Assembly (NCBI RefSeq): GCF_030149505.1 | Contig: NZ_JASBRN010000088.1 | Location: forward strand, 1-46,040 | DNA: 46,040 nucleotides | Source: Nocardioides sp. | Lineage (GTDB): Bacteria > Actinomycetota > Actinomycetes > Propionibacteriales > Nocardioidaceae | Reading direction: 5' to 3' | Shown here: positions 25,292-31,412 of the stretch, piece by piece | How positions within the stretch are numbered: position 1 is the first letter of the stretch | Layout of the letters: every line of letters begins with the position of its first letter | Made by a program: the position numbers and the translations under genes | Notes under the pieces: generated by a model | What the model was told of the DNA's origin: nothing | Databases searched by the model: none | The model's input: the letters and a program-made list of their open reading frames with translations, nothing else

Positions 25292-26756
25292 CGGCCACCT
25301 CCCGGCGCAGCGCGGCCTTCTCGACCCGGTGCGAGGCGGTGAGCGGGAGCTCGTCGCGGAAGCGCCACGTGCTCGGCACCTTGAAGGGTGCGAGCCGCTC
25401 CGCGCACCAGGCGGTGAGCTCCTCGGGCGTCGCCCCCGGCGCGACGACGTACGCCGCCACCTCCTCGCCGCGCACCTCGTCGGGGACCCCGATCACGGCT
25501 GCGAGCCGCACCGCGGGGTGGGCGAGCAGGACCTCCTCGACCTCGACGGCGGCGATGTTCTCCCCGGAGCGGCGGATCATGTCCTTGAGCCGGCCGGCGA
25601 GGTAGAGCCGCCCCTGCTCGTCGGCGCGCGCGAGGTCGCCGGTCGGGAACCAGCCGTCCTCGTCGAAGGGCGAGGGGTGCCCGAGGTAGCCCTGCATCAT
25701 CCCCGGGCCGCGCAGCCACAGCTGGCCTGCCCCGTTGTCCCCAGCGTCCAGGCGCGCCTCCCGGTGCGCGGCCGGCCGCCCGAGGCAGCCGGAGCCGACC
25801 AGCTCGTCGTGCTCCTCGGCCGAGACCCGGATGTCGGCACCGGTCTCGGTCATCCCGAACGCCTCGCTCCACGGCGCGCCCCAGCGCTCCTCGAGCTCGG
25901 CGTGCAGCGCCGGCGGGATCGCCGAGCACTGGATCGCGCGCACCCGGTGCTCGCGGTCCGCAGGGTCGGGCGGCATCTTCAGCAGCAGCACCGGCATCGA
26001 GGCCAGGCAGTAGAAGTAGGTCACCCGGTGCTCGCGCACCTTCGCCCAGAACGTCGAGGGGTGGAAGCCGTCGAGCACCACCAGGTGCGCGCCGGCCATC
26101 AGTGCGGCCACGACGTTCCACTGCGGGTCGACGTAGCTGAAGGGCTGGGCGGTGAGCAGCACGTCGTCGGGTCCCAGGTGCGGGTGCTCGGTGAGCATCG
26201 AGCCGCCCAGGATCGTCCAGTAGGTGTGGTCGAGCAGGCAGCCCTTGGGGCGCCCGGTCGTGCCGGAGGTGTACTGCACGTTGACCACGGTCCGCGGGTC
26301 GAGCGGCTGCTGCACCCACGGCTGGTCGGGGTCGGCGACGAGCTCCTCGGGCCCCACCACCTCGGCGTACGACGACAGCAGGGCCTCGTGCTCGGGGCGG
26401 GCGACCACGAGCCGGACCCCGGCGTCGGTGAGCAGGTGCGCCACGTCGTCGCTGCGGTAGCGGGTGTTGAGCGGCACCATCGCCGCCCCCAGCCGGGCCA
26501 GGGCCAACCAGGTCAGCGGGAACTCGACGGTGTTGCCGAGCATCACCCCGACCCGATCGCCCGGGGTCACGCCCCGCCCGCGCAGCGCCGAGGCGAGCTC
26601 GCCGGTGCGGCGCGCGACCTCGGCGAAGGTGAGCGTGGTGGGGGAGGAGCCGGGCAGGTCGACGGTCCAGGCCGGACGGTCGGGGGTGTCCGCGGCGGCG
26701 CGGTCCAGCAGCTCGACGAGGGTGGTACCGCCCGCCGAGCCGACCCGCTCAGCCAC
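25278..26756 (-). CDS. AMP-forming acyl-CoA synthetase/ligase
   Basis: A 492-residue ANL-superfamily enzyme that adenylates a carboxylic acid and transfers it to CoA. The AMP-binding P-loop is YTSGTTGRPKG (162-172). Further motifs are PFSYVDPQWN, the AFGMTETGADIR (A5) segment, GWFPTGDLARADEQGRLYLAGRLKDMIRRSGENI (A7-A8), and the C-terminal lysine in SHRVEKAALRREV (A10). The YTSGT and RRSGENI versions occur in crotonobetaine/carnitine and aromatic acid ligases; the substrate cannot be fixed. It overlaps the enoyl-CoA hydratase gene by 8 bp and the amidohydrolase by 14 bp, indicating tight coupling. Confidence 0.9.
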   Translation of the reverse strand: MAERVGSAGGTTLVELLDRAAADTPDRPAWTVDLPGSSPTTLTFAEVARRTGELASALRGRGVTPGDRVGVMLGNTVEFPLTWLALARLGAAMVPLNTRYRSDDVAHLLTDAGVRLVVARPEHEALLSSYAEVVGPEELVADPDQPWVQQPLDPRTVVNVQYTSGTTGRPKGCLLDHTYWTILGGSMLTEHPHLGPDDVLLTAQPFSYVDPQWNVVAALMAGAHLVVLDGFHPSTFWAKVREHRVTYFYCLASMPVLLLKMPPDPADREHRVRAIQCSAIPPALHAELEERWGAPWSEAFGMTETGADIRVSAEEHDELVGSGCLGRPAAHREARLDAGDNGAGQLWLRGPGMMQGYLGHPSPFDEDGWFPTGDLARADEQGRLYLAGRLKDMIRRSGENIAAVEVEEVLLAHPAVRLAAVIGVPDEVRGEEVAAYVVAPGATPEELTAWCAERLAPFKVPSTWRFRDELPLTASHRVEKAALRREVAGAAG

Positions 26757-27495
26757 GGTTGAAGCCCTCGCGCGGCCCCTCGCCCTCGCCCGACAGCGAG
26801 GTCAGCAGCGCGTGCTCGACCTCGCGCAGCATCGCGCCGTCGACGGTGGAGTCGAGCCCGGCGTCGAGGACCTGCTTGGCCAGGGACAGCGAGAGGGCGG
26901 GACGCTCGGCCATCCGGCGCGCCAGGCCCAGCGCCGCGGACTCGTGCTCGCCGCTGGGCACGCAGCGCGCCACCAGGCCCATCGCCGCAGCCTCGCTGCC
27001 GCTGACCCGCTCGCCGAGCAGCAGCAGCTCCTTGGCCCGGGCCCAGCCCACGAGCTGGGGCAGCAGCTTGGAGATGCCGCCGGTGACCGAGAGCCCGACC
27101 GAGACCTCGGGGAACCCGAACGTCGCGTCCTCGGCCGCGACGACCACGTCGCAGCACAGCGCGAACTCGGCGCCGGCGCCGAGCGCGTAGCCGTGGACCG
27201 CGGCGATCACCGGCGCGGGCAGGCGACGCACCAGGCGGGTCACCTCCTGGATCTCCTCGAGCCGCTCCCGGGTCTGCAGCGCGGTCTCGGGGGCCGGCTC
27301 CTCCTTGAGGTCGTGCCCGGCACAGAACGCACGTCCCCGCCCGGCCAGCACCACGGCCCGCGCGCCGTCGTCGCCGGCGCGGCGCAGCGCGGCGACCAGG
27401 TCGCGGGTCAGCCCCGCGTCGACGGCGTTGAGCCGCTCGGGGCGGGCGAGGTGCACGACGGCGACGCTGCCGTCGTACGCGTAGTCCACGGGCAC
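26749..27495 (-). CDS. Enoyl-CoA hydratase/isomerase (crotonase family)
   Basis: A 248-residue crotonase-fold protein and the first gene of the minus-strand operon. FCAGHDLKE (about 58-66) and HGYALGAGAEFALCCDVV (101-118) supply the CoA-binding and oxyanion-hole backbone. E110 and E130 (GFPEVSVG) align with the two catalytic glutamates of true hydratases, so hydratase chemistry is possible. GTG 27495 is 8 nt after AGGAGG. Upstream is a 508-bp intergenic stretch with several inverted repeats and an 11-bp tandem repeat, where the operon promoter must lie. With the ligase it could activate and then hydrate an unsaturated acyl chain. Confidence 0.9.
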   Translation of the reverse strand: MPVDYAYDGSVAVVHLARPERLNAVDAGLTRDLVAALRRAGDDGARAVVLAGRGRAFCAGHDLKEEPAPETALQTRERLEEIQEVTRLVRRLPAPVIAAVHGYALGAGAEFALCCDVVVAAEDATFGFPEVSVGLSVTGGISKLLPQLVGWARAKELLLLGERVSGSEAAAMGLVARCVPSGEHESAALGLARRMAERPALSLSLAKQVLDAGLDSTVDGAMLREVEHALLTSLSGEGEGPREGFNRG

Positions 27496-27514
27496 GGGGG
27501 TGTCCTCCTGTGTC

Positions 27515-27536
27515 GGGTGGAGCTCGGGTGGAGCTC
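27515..27536. repeat. Two tandem copies of GGGTGGAGCTC upstream of the enoyl-CoA hydratase
   Basis: GGGTGGAGCTC at 27515-27525 is repeated at 27526-27536, twenty bases before the GTG of the divergent-side gene. The role is unknown; a direct-repeat regulator site is conceivable. Confidence 0.6.
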
Positions 27537-27600
27537 ACGGGCGCGGGGGTGGGCGCGCGGGTGTGCGCGGGGCGACAGCATTCCACGAGGTGTGCGACCC

Positions 27601-27624
27601 CGGCGTGTCGCCGCGGACACGCCG
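27601..27624. repeat. 9-bp inverted repeat in the hydratase-lnt intergenic region
   Basis: CGGCGTGTC (27601-27609) and GACACGCCG (27616-27624), spacer 6 nt. Possible operator or short hairpin; 106 bp from the hydratase start. Confidence 0.45.
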
Positions 27625-27670
27625 AGGCGGCGCAGACAATTCCGGGCGATTTGCTGTCAGTGGGCTGCCC

Positions 27671-27708
27671 CGCTGACCTGCGCAGATGCACGTCGTCGCA
27701 GGTCAGCG
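27671..27708. repeat. 12-bp perfect inverted repeat in the hydratase-lnt intergenic region
   Basis: CGCTGACCTGCG (27671-27682) and CGCAGGTCAGCG (27697-27708) with a 14-nt spacer. A TTGACA (27714-27719) lies 5 bp to the right. Twelve-base arms with a spacer of about one helical turn fit either an operator for a dimeric regulator or an RNA hairpin. Confidence 0.55.
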
Positions 27709-27867
27709 AGCGGTTGACAGCACGGGCCCCTGACGCGAGTGTGAGCCGTCCGCTCGTGCAGATCGCGGGAGACGGACCGGCGTCCGAGTGGCCGCCTCGG
27801 AGGGTGGGGGTGCCAGCCACCTGTCCGGGGTTGTTCGCGGAGGTCGGTTCGTCCTGCGAGGGCGGAC

Positions 27868-27957
27868 ACGAGAGGGTCCGGCTCCCCCTAGACAACAGCC
27901 CGCCCCGGCCGCCCGTCGGGCACCGGGCTGGACCGAAGCTGAACCGGACCCTCTCGT
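27868..27957. other. Nested 90-nt inverted repeat before lnt (candidate structured RNA)
   Basis: ACGAGAGGGTCCGG (27868-27881) pairs perfectly with CCGGACCCTCTCGT (27944-27957). Inside, CAGCCCG (27896-27902) pairs with CGGGCTG (27924-27930), and GCCC (27911-27914) with GGGC (27918-27921). The strand of transcription is not known. The remaining intergenic sequence 27496-28003 holds no convincing open frame. Confidence 0.5.
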
Positions 27958-27990
27958 CGCTCTGCAGGCCAGCCGCTGGGAGCCGTCGTC

Positions 27991-27996
27991 TATGTT
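27991..27996 (+). promoter_or_regulatory. Leaderless -10 hexamer TATGTT of lnt
   Basis: TATGTT ends 7 nt before GTG 28004. It overlaps an in-frame ATG at 27992, so if this promoter is used the ATG is not in the mRNA and GTG 28004 is the true start. Confidence 0.55.
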
Positions 27997-28003
27997 GGGC
28001 GCC

Positions 28004-29527
28004 GTGCTCCGCCTGGCCCTCGTCGTCGCCTCGGGGCTGCTGCTCTCGCTGGCCTTCGAGCCGGTCGCCTGGTTCGCGGTGCTGCCGCTGGCGGTCGCGG
28101 GCTTCTTCCTCGCCGTCCACGGCCGCCGCGCCCGGGCCGGCTTCGGCCTGGGCCTGGCCTTCGGCGCCTCGTTCTACCTCACGCACATCTGGTGGATGCG
28201 CGCGGTGGCGGTCCCGGCCTGGCTGGGGCTCTCGGCCCTGGAGGCGTTCTTCTACGGCCTCACGGGTGCCGCCGTCGCGCTGCTGACCTCGGCCGGCCCG
28301 ACCCGGCGCTGGTGGCCGCTGTGGGCGGCCGCGGCCTGGGTGGCGCTGGAGATGCTGCGCAGCACCTGGCCCTTCAGCGGCATGCCGTGGGGCCGCCTGG
28401 CCTTCGCGACCGTCGACACGCCCGTGGCCCGGCTGCTGCCGTGGATCGGGATGGTCGGCGTCTCGCTGGTGCTCGCGCTGGCCGCCGCCCTGCTGGCCCA
28501 CCTGGCGCTGAGCCGGGCCCGGAGCTGGCGCGCCGACGCCGCCGGGCTCGGGCTCGTGGCGGCCGCGACCGCGGCGGCCGCGCTGGCGCCGTACGACCCC
28601 GGCACGCCGGACGGGACCGTGACCGTCGCCGCCGTGCAGGGCGACGTGCCAGGCCCCGGCAACGACATCCTCTTCGACCACCGGCAGGTGACGCTCAACC
28701 ACGTCGAGGAGACCGAGCGGCTCGCGGCGGCGGCCGCCGCCGGCGAGGTCCCGCAGCCGGACCTCGTGGTGTGGCCGGAGAACTCCACCGCCGTCGACCC
28801 CTTCCTCGACGTGCAGACCCGCGCCGGCATCGAGCGCGCGGTCGCGGCGGTCGGCGTGCCCGTGCTCGTGGGCGCGATCGTCGACGACGGCCCCGACCAC
28901 GTGCTCAACCAGGGCATCGTGTGGGACCCCGAGACCGGCGCGGGGGAGCGCTACACCAAGTGGCACCCCGTCCCCTACGGGGAGTACATCCCCTTCCGCG
29001 AGTACGCCGACTTCAACTTCGGCGAGCTCGCCCGGATCCGCCGGGACATGCGCGCCGGCTCGCGCACCGAGCCGCTCGAGGTCGCCGGCGCCCGGCTGGG
29101 CAACGCGATCTGCTTCGACGTCGCCTACGACGACGGCATCCACGCGCAGGTGCGCGAGGGTGCGGACCTGCTGACCGTCCAGACCTCCAACGCGACCTTC
29201 ATCTTCACCGACCAGGTCGACCAGCAGTTCGCCATCACCCGACTGCGCGCGCTGGAGGCCGGCAAGTGGCTGGTCGTGGCCTCCACCAACGGACTGACCG
29301 GCATCATCGACCCCGACGGCGAGGTCGTGGAGACCGTCGAGCGGCGTACGACGGCGAGCGTCGTGGCCGAGGTCGGGCTGCACAGCGGGGCCAGCCCCGG
29401 CATCGTGCTGACGCCGTGGGTCACCCTCGGGGTGCAGCTGGCCACGGTCCTCGGGCTGCTGCTCGTCCTGCTGGCCCGCGTCCGTTCACGGCGTGGTGCG
29501 CCCCGCGTCGACGAGGCGTCGGCCTGA
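28004..29527 (+). CDS. lnt: Apolipoprotein N-acyltransferase Lnt
   Basis: A 507-residue integral membrane enzyme from GTG 28004. Six or so hydrophobic helices (about 5-195) precede a nitrilase-like periplasmic-side domain with the catalytic triad E259 (VVWPEN), K319 (YTKWHPVPYGEY) and C370 (GNAICFDVAY). A final helix (about 470-490) closes the fold. Lnt adds the third acyl chain to the N-terminal cysteine of lipoproteins, such as the FKBP lipoprotein in this window. The next gene encodes Ppm synthase; in Mycobacterium tuberculosis the two are fused in one polypeptide, so this is the split arrangement. Start choice follows the TATGTT -10 position. Confidence 0.95.
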   Translation: MLRLALVVASGLLLSLAFEPVAWFAVLPLAVAGFFLAVHGRRARAGFGLGLAFGASFYLTHIWWMRAVAVPAWLGLSALEAFFYGLTGAAVALLTSAGPTRRWWPLWAAAAWVALEMLRSTWPFSGMPWGRLAFATVDTPVARLLPWIGMVGVSLVLALAAALLAHLALSRARSWRADAAGLGLVAAATAAAALAPYDPGTPDGTVTVAAVQGDVPGPGNDILFDHRQVTLNHVEETERLAAAAAAGEVPQPDLVVWPENSTAVDPFLDVQTRAGIERAVAAVGVPVLVGAIVDDGPDHVLNQGIVWDPETGAGERYTKWHPVPYGEYIPFREYADFNFGELARIRRDMRAGSRTEPLEVAGARLGNAICFDVAYDDGIHAQVREGADLLTVQTSNATFIFTDQVDQQFAITRLRALEAGKWLVVASTNGLTGIIDPDGEVVETVERRTTASVVAEVGLHSGASPGIVLTPWVTLGVQLATVLGLLLVLLARVRSRRGAPRVDEASA

Positions 29528-29533
29528 CTCCCG

Positions 29534-29539
29534 TAAAGT
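29534..29539 (+). promoter_or_regulatory. Leaderless -10 hexamer TAAAGT of ppm1
   Basis: TAAAGT ends 7 nt before GTG 29547, in the short gap after the lnt stop; no ribosome site is present. Confidence 0.5.
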
Positions 29540-29546
29540 CGTCGTG

Positions 29547-30296
29547 GTGCGCGTGATCATGGTCGTCCCGACCTACCAGGAGGCCGAGAACGTCGCCTGG
29601 ATCCTCCAGCGGCTGCGGACCGCCCGGCCGGACGTCGACGTGCTGGTCGTCGACGACAACTCACCCGACGGCACCGGCCGGATCGCCGAGGAGATCGCCG
29701 CGCGCGACCCCCAGGTCCACGTGCTGCACCGGGTCAACAAGGGCGGTCTGGGGGCGGCGTACCGCCACGGCTTCGCGCACGCCCTCGAGGCCGGCTACGA
29801 CGTCATCGGGGAGATGGACGCCGACGGATCGCACCAGCCCGAGCAGCTGCACCGGCTGCTCGACGCGCTGGAGGGCAGCGACGGCGGGCCGCCCGCCGAC
29901 CTAGTCATCGGCTCGCGCTGGGTGCCCGGCGGCACGGTGGTCAACTGGCCCCGGCGCCGCGAGGCGCTCTCCCGGGGCGGCAACCTCTACGTCCGGCTGC
30001 TGCTGGGCATCTCGGTGCGCGACGCGACCGCGGGCTTCCGGCTCTTCCGGCGCGAGGCGCTGGAGAAGCTCGACCTGGCCTCGGTGCGCTCGACCGGCTA
30101 CGTCTTCCAGACCGACATGGTGGTCCGCGCGCTGCGGGCCGGCCTGGTCGTGCGGGAGGTCCCGATCGAGTTCGTGGAGCGCGTGCGCGGGGACTCCAAG
30201 ATGAGCGGCAAGGTGGCAGCGGAGTCGCTGCGGCGGATCACGGCCTGGGGCCTGCGCGAGCGCCGGGACCAGCTGCGCCGGGTGCGGTCCCGGTGA
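29547..30296 (+). CDS. ppm1: Polyprenol-phosphate mannosyltransferase (Ppm1 type, GT2)
   Basis: A 249-residue GT2 glycosyltransferase from GTG 29547. The GT-A fold motifs are VVPTYQEAENV (6-16), VVDDNSPDGTGRIAEEI (34-50) and the metal-binding GEMDADGSHQPEQL. FRLFRREALEKL and the C-terminal VEFVERVRGDSKMSGKV block match dolichol/polyprenol-phosphate mannose synthases. It transfers mannose from GDP-mannose to a polyprenyl phosphate at the inner face of the membrane; the product feeds lipoglycan and protein O-mannosylation. There is no membrane helix, so it is the catalytic domain alone. It follows lnt directly and overlaps fxsA by GTGA at 30293-30296. Confidence 0.93.
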   Translation: MRVIMVVPTYQEAENVAWILQRLRTARPDVDVLVVDDNSPDGTGRIAEEIAARDPQVHVLHRVNKGGLGAAYRHGFAHALEAGYDVIGEMDADGSHQPEQLHRLLDALEGSDGGPPADLVIGSRWVPGGTVVNWPRRREALSRGGNLYVRLLLGISVRDATAGFRLFRREALEKLDLASVRSTGYVFQTDMVVRALRAGLVVREVPIEFVERVRGDSKMSGKVAAESLRRITAWGLRERRDQLRRVRSR

Positions 30297-30868
30297 GCGG
30301 GCTGCGGGCCGGGGGAGGCCGCCGTCGCGGTCGCCTGGGCTGGGTGCTGGTGCTGCTCTTCGTGGGCCTGCCGCTCTTCGAGCTCTACGTCCTGATCCAG
30401 GTCGGCCAGGTGATCGGCGCCTGGTGGACCATCGCACTCCTGGTGCTGGCCAGCATCATCGGTGCCGCCATCGTGCGTCACGAGGGCAGCCGCGCCTGGC
30501 GCGCGCTGGTCGAGGCGCTCACGCAGGGTCGGATGCCGCACCGCGAGCTCGCCGACGGCGCCCTGGTGCTCGTGGGCGGCACCCTGCTGCTCACGCCCGG
30601 TTTCACCACCGACGTGCTCGGCGCGCTGCTGGTGCTGCCGGTGACCCGGCCGCTCTTCCGCGCGCTGCTCGCACGGGCGGTGGCAGCCCGGATCCTCGCC
30701 GCGCCCGGCGGTGCTGCCGGCGGCCCGTTCGCCGGCCCGTTCGCCGGTCCCTTCGGGACCCGTCCCGGCGCGCCCGGCCGTGGAGCGCCCGGACCCGGAG
30801 ACGCAGGTCGCCCCGGACCGGTGGTCCGGGGCGACGTGGTGGACCCCGACGAGGGGTCCGAGCGCTAG
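30293..30868 (+). CDS. fxsA: FxsA-family membrane protein
   Basis: A 191-residue protein. The FxsA domain (about 12-135) has hydrophobic segments at about 15-32 and 42-62, with GLPLFELYVLIQVGQVIGAWWTIALLVLASIIGAAIVRHEG, and the conserved DGALVLVGGTLLLTPGFTTDVLGALLVLPVTRPLF. E. coli FxsA interferes with phage exclusion by the F plasmid PifA; the general role is unknown. The tail (about 145-191) is Gly/Pro/Arg-rich with GGPFAGPFAGPFG repeats and likely disordered. The gene overlaps ppm1 by four bases. The DNA encoding the tail folds into several strong hairpins. Confidence 0.9.
   Translation: MSGLRAGGGRRRGRLGWVLVLLFVGLPLFELYVLIQVGQVIGAWWTIALLVLASIIGAAIVRHEGSRAWRALVEALTQGRMPHRELADGALVLVGGTLLLTPGFTTDVLGALLVLPVTRPLFRALLARAVAARILAAPGGAAGGPFAGPFAGPFGTRPGAPGRGAPGPGDAGRPGPVVRGDVVDPDEGSER
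30807..30835 (+). terminator. 13-bp hairpin inside the 3' end of fxsA
   Basis: GTCGCCCCGGACC (30807-30819) and GGTCCGGGGCGAC (30823-30835) with a 3-nt loop. A second stem, GGACCCC/GGGGTCC (30841-30859), follows before the stop codon. Termination within the coding end is possible but unproven. Confidence 0.45.
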
Positions 30869-30873
30869 CTCGG
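30858..30873. terminator. Hairpin between convergent fxsA and rbpA
   Basis: CCGAGC (30858-30863) and GCTCGG (30868-30873) with loop GCTA span the fxsA stop codon, 6 bp from the end of the convergent rbpA gene. Confidence 0.5.
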
Positions 30874-30878
30874 AGGCG

Positions 30879-31262
30879 TCAGGCCGTGGCCTTCTTCTTC
30901 TTGTTGGCGCGGTGCAGGTGGGCGGGACCGATCTCCCCGCCGCGGAGCAGCTCCAGGCGCTCCTTGAGGATCTCCTCGAGCTCCTTCTCAGAGCGCCGCT
31001 CCAGCAGCATGTCCCAGTGGGTGCGGGCCGGCTTCTCGGCCTTCACCTCGGGCAGGATGCCGCTGACGTTCAGGGCCTCGGCGCCGCAGCGCGGGCACTC
31101 CCACACCGCGGGGATGTCGGCCTCGACCGACATCGTGACCTCGAACTCGTGGTCGGCCTTGCAGCGGAAGCCGACCTGCTGCCGCGCGGCGAACTCGATG
31201 CCGCGCTCGTCCTCGAAGCTCTGGCCTCCGAGTCGCGCTCCCCGTAGTGTGCGCTCTGCCAT
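30879..31262 (-). CDS. rbpA: RNA polymerase-binding protein RbpA
   Basis: A 127-residue actinobacterial transcription factor that binds the principal sigma factor and core polymerase, stabilising open complexes. C34, H38, C56 and C59 match the zinc ligands of Streptomyces RbpA in number and position (RCKADH and CPRCG), so this is the zinc-binding form. The C-terminal sigma-interaction segment (RTHWDMLLERRSEKELEEILKERLELLRGG, about 84-113) is intact; a Lys-rich KKKKATA tail follows. GGAGGG lies 5 nt before the ATG. Upstream is a perfect sigmaR-type promoter, matching the known control of rbpA by the thiol-stress sigma factor in Streptomyces. Confidence 0.97.
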   Translation of the reverse strand: MAERTLRGARLGGQSFEDERGIEFAARQQVGFRCKADHEFEVTMSVEADIPAVWECPRCGAEALNVSGILPEVKAEKPARTHWDMLLERRSEKELEEILKERLELLRGGEIGPAHLHRANKKKKATA

Positions 31263-31319
31263 GTGAGCCCTCCAGTCGTCGTCACGGACGGTGGCGTGCC
31301 CCGCCGTCCGAAGACTTTC

Positions 31320-31345
31320 AACGGTAGCGAGGGCCCGAAGATTCC
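31320..31345 (-). promoter_or_regulatory. SigmaR-type promoter of rbpA, GGAAT-N18-GTT
   Basis: On the minus strand GGAAT (31345-31341) is followed after exactly 18 nt by GTT (31322-31320), the consensus of actinobacterial SigR/SigH promoters. Transcription would start about 50 nt upstream of the rbpA ATG. Confidence 0.8.
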
Positions 31346-31348
31346 GAC

Positions 31349-31379
31349 AATCGCCGCTGCGGGTGGTGCAGCGGCGATT
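31349..31379 (-). terminator. Terminator hairpin after the MFS transporter gene
   Basis: AATCGCCGCTGC (31349-31360) and GCAGCGGCGATT (31368-31379) form a 12-bp stem with a 7-nt loop, 33 bp past the MFS stop and immediately upstream of the rbpA promoter, so it insulates rbpA from read-through. Confidence 0.8.
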
Positions 31380-31412
31380 CTTAGGCCGTTCTCAGGCGGG
31401 CGCGAGCGCCCC

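Noticed and set aside
27618..27643. GGAAT-N18-GTG on the minus strand upstream of the enoyl-CoA hydratase
   Set aside because: The -10 part has GTG rather than GTT and the site is over 100 bp from the gene, so it is not convincing as a sigmaR promoter.
27653..27665. CTGTCAGTGG near the hydratase-lnt intergenic repeats, resembling a PafBC -35
   Set aside because: No TANNNT hexamer about 8 nt downstream.
27992..27994. ATG 27992 as the lnt start
   Set aside because: It lies within the apparent -10 hexamer TATGTT, so GTG 28004 is preferred; not excluded if transcription starts further upstream.
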